A stretch of DNA of 38,686 nucleotides from an uncultured Monoglobus sp. (lineage in GTDB: Bacteria; Bacillota; Clostridia; Monoglobales; Monoglobaceae): positions 1 through 38,686 of the forward strand of contig CANQLT010000016.1 in assembly GCA_947624775.1 (NCBI GenBank), in the 5' to 3' direction. The notes below the pieces were generated by a model. That model had not been told where the DNA came from and searched no databases. It saw nothing but the letters and a program-made list of their open reading frames with translations. Positions 1 to 8,358 of the stretch are shown here, in pieces (position 1 is the first letter of the stretch; every line of letters starts with the position of its first letter). A program made the translations under genes and the position numbers.

Positions 1-99
1 GCAATTTCGTCGTAACAGTGTGTTTTCCTTAAATGAAAACATCTACCGTTACCGCTTTTCCACTATTTATTTTTCAAGCATCTCGTCGGAACTCGCCTC

Positions 100-262
100 T
101 CGGCTTGTTTTGCCGCAAGCGGCAAAAGCTGCGCCCTTACCGGCGGTTCCTCCTCTCAAATCGAAACGCACGGTTTCGATTTGTTGCGCCTTACGGCGCT
201 TGTCAAACAACGCAGTTGTTTGCGAGTGTTTTTCCTGCTGCCGTAGCAACTTTTTAAGTTTA
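100..262. repeat. Cluster of short palindromes
   Basis: Successive hairpin sequences ttttgccgcaagcggcaaaa, aaatcgaaacgcacggtttcgattt, gcgccttacggcgc and caaacaacgcagttgtttg; ORFs here are spurious. Confidence 0.6.
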
Positions 263-611
263 CCACATCTTTTCGCCCTTGTCAAGAACTTTTTTAAACT
301 TTTTTAAAAAAATTTTTGACGCGACTGAGATTTGGTCTTTAACGGGCGGATGATATCCGCCCCTACAATCATAGTGATCAGATAAACATACGCGGGTGAG
401 ACATAAACGCTTTTCGCCATGCTCTCTCCGCGTATTCGCTATTCGCTAATTACTAATTGCTACGTTGACAGCCTAATCATCTTAACACCTTATTTCTGTT
501 TTGTCAATACGCTTTTTACAACTTTTTTCAAATTTTTCTTTTTTTATTAAAATTGCTGTATTGCGCCTTTCTTTAGGACCCGCCGCCTTGTTACTTTCTA
601 CCATTGTATCA

Positions 612-1178
612 TCAAAGCAGGCCGCTCAAAAACGGTATGTTCAGGTTTTCAAGCGCGCCGCCGGCCCATCCGGCAATATTTATTACCAATATATAAAGCA
701 GGAACCCAATCACAAATCCCAGCAGCGCCTTGAACAAAAGCCCCGCAATCGTCCGCCCGATATGCTTCTCTTTGCGGATCGGCTTTGCCTTTTTTTGTTT
801 GTACTGCTGCTTTGCCGCTTTTTTCGCCTTGCGGGCGCGCTTATCCTCCGCCTCGGGATCGTATCTGTAATACTGTCTCTTTGGCTGTGGCGCGTGCTCA
901 ACGCGGCGGTTCACTTCGTCTCGAACCTGTCTGCTGCTCTCAAAACCGCCGGGCGCGCTCCTTCGTGGGTAAACGCGCGTCTCGCCTGTATCGCTTTCCT
1001 CGGCATATCTCTCTTCCGACGCCCGCTCTCGCGGTTCGGGCTCCGGGTCGGGGAACAGCCGCGAATCCGGCCTTTTTCTCGGAGGCGTCAAAGCTGTGCC
1101 GCAATATTTGCAGATGTGTTCGTTGTCTCCGACTTCTTTGCCGCAAAATTTACAAATCATAGCGATTCTCCTTCTCAT
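612..1178 (-). CDS. Zinc-ribbon, membrane-anchored hypothetical protein
   Basis: N-terminal MICKFCGKEVGDNEHICKYCGTAL (CxxC...CxxC zinc ribbon), charged middle, C-terminal hydrophobic segment. Confidence 0.75.
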   Translation of the reverse strand: MRRRIAMICKFCGKEVGDNEHICKYCGTALTPPRKRPDSRLFPDPEPEPRERASEERYAEESDTGETRVYPRRSAPGGFESSRQVRDEVNRRVEHAPQPKRQYYRYDPEAEDKRARKAKKAAKQQYKQKKAKPIRKEKHIGRTIAGLLFKALLGFVIGFLLYILVINIAGWAGGALENLNIPFLSGLL

Positions 1179-1302
1179 ATAAATCCGCCTATATTATAAC
1201 ACATTTTACCGTTTAGTCAACCCGCCAACGATAATATTTTATTTGACAACTTTTCGGCGCGCTGATATAATCATTTCTATAAAACCCGAAAGGAGCGCAG
1301 AA

Positions 1303-2007
1303 ATGTCCGACAAAATACTTATCGTGGACGACGAATCCGAGATCGCCGACCTGATAGAACTTTACTTAAAAAACGAAGGCTTCGCGGTATACAAATTCTA
1401 CACCGCGAAAGAGGCGCTCGACTGCGCAAAAAACACGGATATCGACCTTGCCGTTCTGGACATTATGCTGCCCGATATCAGCGGTTACACTCTGTGCCGC
1501 AAAATACGCGAGTGCAGCTCGTGCCCCATAATCATGCTGACCGCGAAAGACGGCGAGGCGGACAAGATCACGGGTCTGACCCTCGGGGCCGACGACTATG
1601 TGACCAAACCTTTCCGCCCGCTCGAGCTGGTGGCGCGCGTGAAAGCCCAGCTCCGCCGCTACAAAAAATATAATTCGCCGCGAAAAGAGAGCGATAGCGA
1701 TAATATACTCTCATATCTCGATATTGAGCTTAACACCAAAACGCATGAATGCACTCAGGGAGGCAGGCCTCTCGCCCTGACGCCGACCGAATTTTCGATA
1801 TTGGAAATTTTACTGCGGCAAAAGGGCAGCGTCGTCAGCGCGGAGGACCTGTTCCGCCAAATTTGGAAAGACGAGTATTACACCAAAAACAACACTATCA
1901 CCGTGCACGTTCGGCACCTGCGCGAAAAGCTGAACGACAGCGCCGAAAACCCGAAATATATAAAAACCGTATGGGGAGTGGGATATAAAATTGAAAAACA
2001 AAAATAA
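1303..2007 (+). CDS. OmpR/PhoB-family response regulator (VanR-like)
   Basis: MSDKILIVDDESEIADLI receiver plus winged-helix C-terminus (TVHVRHLREKLND..YIKTVWGVGYKIE); RBS aaaggagcgcag; start chosen inside ORF 1243..2007. Confidence 0.93.
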   Translation: MSDKILIVDDESEIADLIELYLKNEGFAVYKFYTAKEALDCAKNTDIDLAVLDIMLPDISGYTLCRKIRECSSCPIIMLTAKDGEADKITGLTLGADDYVTKPFRPLELVARVKAQLRRYKKYNSPRKESDSDNILSYLDIELNTKTHECTQGGRPLALTPTEFSILEILLRQKGSVVSAEDLFRQIWKDEYYTKNNTITVHVRHLREKLNDSAENPKYIKTVWGVGYKIEKQK

Positions 2008-3130
2008 CGGCTATGAGTATCTGCGGCTCAAGAAAAAGCTGTACCTGCGGCTTATCGGCATAACAGTCATTTCGTTCCTGATTATTTTCGCATTTTATAT
2101 TTTAATATGGCGCGGAAGAGGCGGCGATCGGGTCGTGGCCGCGCTGCAGAAAATTTTGGACATGCCGTACGAAAAAGCCTATTATATCTATCAGTACGGG
2201 TTCAGAAATTTTTCGGAAATAATCTGGCTGGCGGCCGTGCTGATCGTGTTTGTCATCCTGATGCGCGTGATCCTGCGTTGGTTCTCAAAATACTTCGATA
2301 TGACAAACTGCGGCATAGACGCGCTGCTTTCGGACGACGAAAAAATCGAGCTGCCGCCCGAAATGTCTGAGACCGAGCGCAAGCTGAGCGCCGTTAAATC
2401 CGAGCTCAAACAGCGGGCCCTGGCCGCCGAGCTCGCGAACCGCCGCAAAAACGAGCTTGTCATGTATTTGGCGCACGATATACGCACACCGCTCACCTCG
2501 GTTATCGGGTACCTCAGCCTTATGTCCGAAGTTCCGGAAATGCCCGCCGAGCAAAGGGCGAAATATGTCAACATCTCCCTTGAAAAAGCGAACCGCTTGG
2601 ACAAAATGCTCGACGAGTTTTTTGAGATCACGCGGTATAATCTGCAAAATATAGATATCGAAAAGAAACAGATCGACCTGTATTACATGCTGATGCAGAT
2701 CTGCGACGAGCTGTCGCCCGTTCTGTCGGCAAACGGCAACACCGCCGCGGTCGATGCGGACGAAAACATCACTATTTGCGGCGATCCCGACAAGCTGGCG
2801 CGGGTGTTCAACAATATTTTAAAAAACGCGGCGGCCTACAGCTTTCCCGATACCGAGATACTTGTTTCGGCCGTTCAAAACGACCGCGAAACTATTATTT
2901 CTTTTAAAAACAGTGGCAAAACCATACCGAAAGACAAATTGCCTCTGCTTTTTGAAAAATTTTACCGCTCGGACGACTCGCGCGCCTCAAACACGGGCGG
3001 CGCCGGGCTGGGTCTGGCCATCGCCAAAGAGATCGTCGCGCTGCACGGCGGAACGATCGACGCCGAGAGCGGGAACGAGACGACGACCTTCACTGTCCGC
3101 ATACCGACGCAAATCCCCGAAAAATTATAA
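1991..3130 (+). CDS. Sensor histidine kinase (VanS-like)
   Basis: Two TM segments, H-box MYLAHDIRTPLTSVIGYL, N-box NNILKNAAAYS, G-box GGAGLGLAIAKEIV; overlaps the regulator stop. Confidence 0.93.
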   Translation: MKNKNNGYEYLRLKKKLYLRLIGITVISFLIIFAFYILIWRGRGGDRVVAALQKILDMPYEKAYYIYQYGFRNFSEIIWLAAVLIVFVILMRVILRWFSKYFDMTNCGIDALLSDDEKIELPPEMSETERKLSAVKSELKQRALAAELANRRKNELVMYLAHDIRTPLTSVIGYLSLMSEVPEMPAEQRAKYVNISLEKANRLDKMLDEFFEITRYNLQNIDIEKKQIDLYYMLMQICDELSPVLSANGNTAAVDADENITICGDPDKLARVFNNILKNAAAYSFPDTEILVSAVQNDRETIISFKNSGKTIPKDKLPLLFEKFYRSDDSRASNTGGAGLGLAIAKEIVALHGGTIDAESGNETTTFTVRIPTQIPEKL

Positions 3131-3242
3131 TCTTAATAAATTCTTATGAAAACCTCAATTAAATATTAAAGTTTGCGCACCCTTTGCCCGCTATAATAAA
3201 AGCGAGCAAAGGTCTTTTTATTTTCAGGCCGATTACCAAAAT

Positions 3243-3986
3243 ATGAGAGGTGCTATCATGAGAAACAATTTCGGAATTAAAATTTTAGTCACGATTATTT
3301 GTATCTGCGGCGCGGCGGCTTTGCCGCTGTCTCTGCCGCGCTTGGAAAACGGCGACGCGCTCGGGGAGATAAAAACAATTTTATCATCGCGTTTTGAGCC
3401 CTCGGAAACAGGCGAAAACTCCGAGGACGACGCGTGGCAGCTTATTCTTGTAAACGCGGACAACCCTTTGCCCGACGGCTTTCACTCCGAGCTGACCGAG
3501 CTTTCGGACGGACACAGGATAGACAAGCGCGTCTATCCGCACCTGCAAAAAATGTTCGACGACGCGCGGCAAAAGGGCATACGCCCGGCGATATCGTCGT
3601 CGTACAGGACGGCCGAGCAGCAGCAAGCCGAGCTTGACCAAAAAACCGAGGAATACATAAGGCAGGGTTATTCCCGCGAAAAGGCTCTTGAGACCGCGAA
3701 AAAGTGGGCCGCGGTCCCGGGAACAAGCGAGCACCAGACCGGCCTAGCGGTCGACATCACCACCGCCGACGCTTCGGCTCAGGCGGCGGACGTCGTGTGG
3801 AAATGGCTTGAAAAAAATTCGTATAAATACGGATTTATAAAACGCTACCCCGAAAACAAAACCGACATAACTGGCATCAGCAACGAACCTTGGCACTTCC
3901 GCTACGTCGGCCCCAAGGCCGCGAAAGAAATCAAAAAACGCGGTATCTGCCTTGAGGAATATCTCGAAACCCCGCGCAAAAAATAA
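3243..3986 (+). CDS. D-Ala-D-Ala carboxypeptidase, M15/VanY family
   Basis: SSYRTAEQQ, PGTSEHQTGLAVDIT and EPWHFRYVG motifs typical of VanY-type M15 peptidases. Confidence 0.9.
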   Translation: MRGAIMRNNFGIKILVTIICICGAAALPLSLPRLENGDALGEIKTILSSRFEPSETGENSEDDAWQLILVNADNPLPDGFHSELTELSDGHRIDKRVYPHLQKMFDDARQKGIRPAISSSYRTAEQQQAELDQKTEEYIRQGYSREKALETAKKWAAVPGTSEHQTGLAVDITTADASAQAADVVWKWLEKNSYKYGFIKRYPENKTDITGISNEPWHFRYVGPKAAKEIKKRGICLEEYLETPRKK

Positions 3987-4109
3987 AACGCGTGCCAAAC
4001 CGCCCATACCATATTTTTAGACGCGCCAAAAAATTTTTCGAAATTTTTTCAAAAAAGACTTGATTTTTTATTTTACATGTGCTATAATTTAAAACTGTCG
4101 TAAGAAAAT

Positions 4110-4440
4110 GGCACAAAGCCTCCCGAAAACGCTTGCGTTTTTGGGAATAAGGAGCAATCGCGGAGCGGGTGAGACTTTCCTGCTTGCAGGAAAGTGAACA
4201 AGCGCAGCGATTTGCCCACAGGGCTCCCGCAAAATGCCAACAAAGTGCATTTTGTGGGAATAAGGAGCAATCGCGAAGCGGGTGAGACTTTTACGCTTGC
4301 GTGAAAGCGAACAAGCGGAGGGATTTGCCCACAGGGCTCCCAAAAACGCTTGCGTTTTTGGGAATAAGGAGCAATCGCGGAGCGGGTGAGACTTTCCTGC
4401 TTGCAGGAAAGCGAACAAGCGCAGCGAATTGCGACGCCGC
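4110..4440. repeat. Three tandem ~104-113 bp palindrome-bearing units upstream of tRNA-Pro
   Basis: gggaataaggagcaatcgcggagcgggtgagacttt...gaacaagcgcagcgatttgcccacagggctccc repeated with variable hairpin inserts. Confidence 0.85.
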
Positions 4441-4517
4441 CGGGGTGTGGCTCAGTTTGGTAGAGTACCTGAATGGGGTTCAGGTGGCCGCTGGTTCGAA
4501 TCCAGTCACTCCGACCA
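4441..4517 (+). tRNA. tRNA-Pro(GGG)
   Basis: Acceptor CGGGGTG/CACTCCG, D arm GCTCAGTTTGGTAGAGT, anticodon stem-loop CCTGA-ATGGGGT-TCAGG, T arm GGTTCGAATCC, encoded CCA. Confidence 0.95.
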
Positions 4518-4552
4518 AATCGGAGCAAGCATAGCTTGCTCCGATTTTTTTG
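4518..4552 (+). terminator. Rho-independent terminator of tRNA-Pro
   Basis: AATCGGAGCAAGC-ATA-GCTTGCTCCGATT followed by TTTTTT. Confidence 0.85.
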
Positions 4553-4588
4553 TATTCATTTTCCGATACGCCATATCAAGGCCCGCGC

Positions 4589-4617
4589 TTGCAATCATAA
4601 AAAATTTATGATATAAT
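4589..4617 (+). promoter_or_regulatory. Predicted sigma70/A promoter for small hydrophobic peptide mRNA
   Basis: TTGCAA - 17 bp - TATAAT. Confidence 0.75.
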
Positions 4618-4702
4618 GTCAACAATGAGTGCAGACCAAAGGAACGGCGGCGGCTGTTCCGCTCCCTGTAGACCGGAATAAGGTATAAAGGGGGTGGGGC
4701 TT

Positions 4703-4780
4703 ATGGACTACATAGAGATCTTGATGTTAGTAATTTTTATAATCGCTTTATCGGAACTTGTGAAAAACATAAAAAAATAG
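4703..4780 (+). CDS. 25-aa hydrophobic peptide, candidate type I toxin
   Basis: MDYIEILMLVIFIIALSELVKNIKK; SD-like ggggtgg; stop codon lies within a perfect hairpin; organisation resembles Fst/holin-like toxins. Confidence 0.7.
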   Translation: MDYIEILMLVIFIIALSELVKNIKK

Positions 4781-4853
4781 CCGCCCTCGTTTGACCCCGT
4801 AGGCGGCTATATTTATGTAACCAACTGCGGAACAGCCAAAGTCGTTCCTCTGT
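4770..4853 (-). ncRNA. Predicted antisense RNA (candidate antitoxin)
   Basis: Starts downstream of a consensus minus-strand promoter and ends at the hairpin/T-run overlapping the peptide ORF. Confidence 0.6.
4772..4812. terminator. Bidirectional-type terminator overlapping the peptide stop codon
   Basis: ATAGCCGCC...GGCGGCTAT perfect 9-bp stem; followed on the minus strand by T7. Confidence 0.8.
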
Positions 4854-4859
4854 ACTCAG

Positions 4860-4888
4860 ATTATAACACACTTCACTTTATATGTCAA
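4860..4888 (-). promoter_or_regulatory. Consensus promoter for antisense RNA
   Basis: Minus strand TTGACA - 17 bp (TATAAAGTGAAGTGTGT) - TATAAT. Confidence 0.8.
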
Positions 4889-4983
4889 TATTTTTAAATA
4901 ATATTTCAAACCTTAATCACTTCATCTATCCCTGTACAATTATTTGCACACGCACCGTGATATAATGAGTATAACAAATTTGA

Positions 4984-5229
4984 ATGGAGGTTCAAAAAAT
5001 GATTATACTCATAGCGATTATTTATTTCGGTTATCAACTGATCAAAGAGACCAATGAGGACATAGAAATGAGACAATGGGCGATCAATAAAGGCTACGAC
5101 TCGTATCCGTCAAACACAGGATTGAGAGACGTCAGAACCAACAAGCCGTATGTAAGTAAGCAGCAAAACGGGCTGACAGCTCACACGTTCACAACCACAA
5201 CGGGCGAAAAAATGACATTCTATAAATGA
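4984..5229 (+). CDS. Small membrane-anchored hypothetical protein
   Basis: RBS-like ggagg, N-terminal hydrophobic segment MIILIAIIYFGYQLI; internal ATG at 4999 possible. Confidence 0.6.
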   Translation: MEVQKMIILIAIIYFGYQLIKETNEDIEMRQWAINKGYDSYPSNTGLRDVRTNKPYVSKQQNGLTAHTFTTTTGEKMTFYK

Positions 5230-5368
5230 TCCCGCTCCGCCCGCGCTCGAACTTGCTCGAAAATTGCAAACAGGTTTAGTTAATGATTTTATTGACATTT
5301 ACGGAGTTTTAATATAAAATAATCATAATGTAACTAAATTGTAATATTCGGAAAGGGGGCGCCGGGCT

Positions 5369-6370
5369 ATGCTCGGGCAGGATATAGGAATAGATTTGGG
5401 AACATCCACCGTTTTGGTGTATGTGAAAGGCAAGGGAATAGTTGACCGCGAACCGTCGGTCGTGGCGGTTGAGTCTCCGGGAGGCAAGGTCATCGCGGTC
5501 GGTGCCGAGGCCCAAAAAATGCTGGGCAGAACGCCGGGCAGCATAACGGCGGTGAAGCCTCTCAAAGAAGGCGTTATCTGCGACTATTCCGTGGCCGAAA
5601 AAATGATAAGACATTTTATCAACAAAGCGGTCGGCGGCAGCTTTATCGGCGCTTTTATCAAGCCGAGGATGATCGTCAGCGTGCCAAGCAACATCACCGA
5701 GGTCGAGGAACGTGCGGTTATCGACGCCGGGCTCCAGGCGGGCGCCGGAAAGGTGCAGCTGATAGAGGAACCGTTGGCGGCCGCGCTGGGCGTCGGCATC
5801 GACATTGACGAGGCGCACGGCAACGTCATAGTCGACATCGGCGGCGGCACCTGCGACATCGCGGTCATCTCTCTGGGCGGCATCGTTATAAGCGACTCGA
5901 TCAAGATCGCGGGCGACAGCTTTGACGACGCGATAATCAGATATATTCGCAAAAAATACAACGTGCTGATCGGCGAGCGCTCGGCGGAGCAGCTGAAGAT
6001 CAAGATCGGCTGCGTTTACCGCAGGGACAAGCTTCTCGCAATGGAGGCGAGGGGCCGCAGTCTGGTGACCGGCCTTCCGAAAACGGTGCAGATCTCCAGC
6101 GACGAGATACTCGAGGCGCTGAAAGAGCCCGCCGGCTCGGTGGTTGACGCAGTGCGCACCCTGCTTGAAAAAACGCCGCCCGAGCTCATCGGCGACATAT
6201 GCAGAAACGGAATAATACTTACGGGCGGCTGCTCGCAGATCTACGGCATGACAAATCTGATCCGCCGCGAACTCGACATGAAGTCGCGGGTCGCGGACAC
6301 CCCCGAAACCTGCGTGGTGACCGGCCTCGGCAAAGCCATCGGCCACCCCGAACTGTTCAAAAGAAAATAA
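5369..6370 (+). CDS. mreB: MreB/Mbl-family bacterial actin
   Basis: DIGIDLGTSTVLVYVKGKGIV, VDIGGGTCDIAVISLGGIV, GIILTGGCSQI phosphate/adenosine motifs of MreB. Confidence 0.95.
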   Translation: MLGQDIGIDLGTSTVLVYVKGKGIVDREPSVVAVESPGGKVIAVGAEAQKMLGRTPGSITAVKPLKEGVICDYSVAEKMIRHFINKAVGGSFIGAFIKPRMIVSVPSNITEVEERAVIDAGLQAGAGKVQLIEEPLAAALGVGIDIDEAHGNVIVDIGGGTCDIAVISLGGIVISDSIKIAGDSFDDAIIRYIRKKYNVLIGERSAEQLKIKIGCVYRRDKLLAMEARGRSLVTGLPKTVQISSDEILEALKEPAGSVVDAVRTLLEKTPPELIGDICRNGIILTGGCSQIYGMTNLIRRELDMKSRVADTPETCVVTGLGKAIGHPELFKRK

Positions 6371-6379
6371 CTATCGGGG

Positions 6380-6640
6380 ATAACCTCCCCCTCAGTCAGC
6401 TGCGCTGACAGCTCCCCCTCCTATAAGGAAGGGGAGCCTATTTTTTGCCTCACCCCTTGGGGAGAGGTGTCAGGCGAAGCCTGACGGAGGTGGGAACGTA
6501 GGTACCAGAGAATAGTAACTAGGGACTAGTACGGGGCAGCACCTTCGGCGTCCCTATTGATGAACTGCGAATAAGATTCCCGGTGTAGGGCCGGATGCCC
6601 ACATCCGGCCGGCGGCTTGTGGGCAAGCCGCCCTACGAAC
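6380..6640. repeat. Cluster of dispersed palindromic mini-repeats
   Basis: ccccctcagtcagctgcgctgacagctccccctcc, gtcaggcgaagcctgac, gtagggccggatgcccacatccggcc and cggcttgtgggcaagccg palindromes. Confidence 0.7.
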
Positions 6641-6830
6641 GTAGTGATTAGCTATTAGCGAATAGTGATTAGGCCTCCCTCTCCGTCGCCTTCGGCCATG
6701 TCCGATCACGTTAATGATTTGTGGCCTCGTTTATATGTACAATCGAAATACAATAGTGCCTCGAACCCGCTGCGCGGCTCCGGCCGCAGCCACCTCTCCC
6801 TCCTAAAGGCGGGCGAGGTGAACAGCCTGT

Positions 6831-7892
6831 TTATTTTTTGGATTTTTTTAATTCTCTGATTTTGTCGGTCACGTGGCGCTCCATGTAGCTTTTGGTATTT
6901 TTGAGGCGGCCGTGGCGGGCCGAGATCACAAAGCGCCGCTTATATTTCAAAAATTCCTCAAGGTCCATCAATATGTGATAGAGCAGCGCCCGGTCCTCGA
7001 ATTCCTTTCGGGTTTTTGGCAGCTCTTCCTCTTTCATGGCGCCCAGCAGTCTGTCGAGCTGCTCCAGCTGTGCGGCCGGGTCGTTCATCTCGGTGACGTA
7101 ATTTTTCAGATACATTATGTAGTCGGCCACGATCCCGGCCTGCTTGGGTGTGCCGCGCATCCGCTCCATCTCGTAGTGCAGGCTGTGGAGCACGCCGCAC
7201 TGCTTTCCGCGCATCTCGAAATAGTCGATATAATATCCGGGCTGCGCGCTGAAAGTGTTGTCCTGGTACTCATGCGCCAGATCTAAATAGTCCTCAATAT
7301 CCGCCTCGATCGTTTTTATATCCTCCCAGACGCCGCCGCTTTCGTCGTCGCTCATTAAATATTCCGCCAGTTTGCCGAGGGTCGATGTGAGCCCCGTCTC
7401 GACCGCCGCAACGCCGGTTAGCACACGCTTTTTCCGGTGCGCGTTGTTGTTATAGAGATTCAGCAGCACCGCTATCGAAACGCCCAGCAGCACCAGATAG
7501 AACTCATTCAAAATAAACTCGGGCGAAAAGTTGTCGGTCGCAAGAAAATGGGTGCAGATAACCGCGTTGACCGACAGCGCTGCGCGCCAACCAAAACCCT
7601 CAAGCAGCGCGGTCATGACGAACAAAAACAGACCGTAGGCTATCCATCCGCTCGCTATATGCTCGAAAAATATAAACGACAGCGCCACCGTGACCGCGAA
7701 GCTCAGCAGCCGCACCAGCGACAGCCTGAGCGTCTCCCACTTGGTGGTGAGCAGCGTGAGCAGCGTGATAGAGCCCGCCGAAACGGCGAACTCAAGGTTT
7801 AGTGACTCGGCGATATACATGGCGGCGCAGCTGCCGACCGAAATTTTAAGCGCCGTTATAAGCGTTTTTTTGATGCGTGATTCTCTGTCCAT
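6831..7892 (-). CDS. Aromatic acid exporter-like (FUSC/ArAE-type) membrane protein
   Basis: Multiple N-terminal TM helices (MDRESRIKKTLITALKISVGSCAAMYIAESL...) followed by a soluble C-terminal domain. Confidence 0.75.
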   Translation of the reverse strand: MDRESRIKKTLITALKISVGSCAAMYIAESLNLEFAVSAGSITLLTLLTTKWETLRLSLVRLLSFAVTVALSFIFFEHIASGWIAYGLFLFVMTALLEGFGWRAALSVNAVICTHFLATDNFSPEFILNEFYLVLLGVSIAVLLNLYNNNAHRKKRVLTGVAAVETGLTSTLGKLAEYLMSDDESGGVWEDIKTIEADIEDYLDLAHEYQDNTFSAQPGYYIDYFEMRGKQCGVLHSLHYEMERMRGTPKQAGIVADYIMYLKNYVTEMNDPAAQLEQLDRLLGAMKEEELPKTRKEFEDRALLYHILMDLEEFLKYKRRFVISARHGRLKNTKSYMERHVTDKIRELKKSKK

Positions 7893-8037
7893 AAGATCTC
7901 CCGTCCGAAATTTTCTGATTATATAATACCACATAATCGCCGCGGCTTAAAGAGCTGTCTCAAATTAAATAATTTTTGTGAGATACGCACTAAAGCCGCC
8001 CGTTAATTTTATGGATTCTGACGATTAAATATGCAAA

Positions 8038-8064
8038 AAAAGAACCGCCGCAGCGGTTCTTTGG
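8038..8064 (-). terminator. Terminator downstream of ferredoxin gene
   Basis: aaagaaccgccgcagcggttcttt palindrome; minus-strand T-rich 3' flank. Confidence 0.6.
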
Positions 8065-8080
8065 TTGCTAAGTACAAAAA

Positions 8081-8248
8081 CTATGCAGACGGAGCGTCAA
8101 CGGGACATACGTTCGCGCAGTTGCCGCAATCGATGCACTCGTCAGCGTTTATCTGATACTTCGCATCGCCCTCCGAAATGCAGGATACGGGACATTCGCT
8201 CGCGCAAACACCGCACTTGATGCAATCGTCACTGATCTGATAAGCCAT
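8081..8248 (-). CDS. 2x[4Fe-4S] ferredoxin, 55 aa
   Basis: MAYQISDDCIKCGVCASECPVSCISEGDAKYQINADECIDCGNCANVCPVDAPSA: two CxxCxxCxxxCP motifs; absent from the ORF track because of size. Confidence 0.95.
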   Translation of the reverse strand: MAYQISDDCIKCGVCASECPVSCISEGDAKYQINADECIDCGNCANVCPVDAPSA

Positions 8249-8358
8249 TGTATTCACCTCTCTTAATTAAATTCGATCAAAACTACAAAAGCATTATAAA
8301 GCATTTATGCGGTTTTGTCAAGTTCATTTTGTTGATTTGACTTAAATTTATGGTATTT

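Noticed and set aside
501-1199. 232-aa plus-strand ORF
   Set aside because: Overlaps the minus-strand zinc-ribbon gene; no RBS or recognisable domain.
1303-3986. Vancomycin resistance cluster
   Set aside because: No VanH, ligase or VanX homologues; only regulator/kinase/carboxypeptidase.
4110-4440. CRISPR array
   Set aside because: Repeat period ~105 bp with hairpin variation inside the unit; no short identical repeats with unique spacers and no cas genes.
4082-4534. 148/109-aa minus ORFs with internal repeats
   Set aside because: Translations of the tandem repeat array and tRNA-Pro, not proteins.
5309-6346. 345-aa minus-strand ORF opposite mreB
   Set aside because: Mirror ORF in GC-rich coding DNA; low-complexity His/Arg/Asp-rich translation; the opposite strand encodes a clear MreB.
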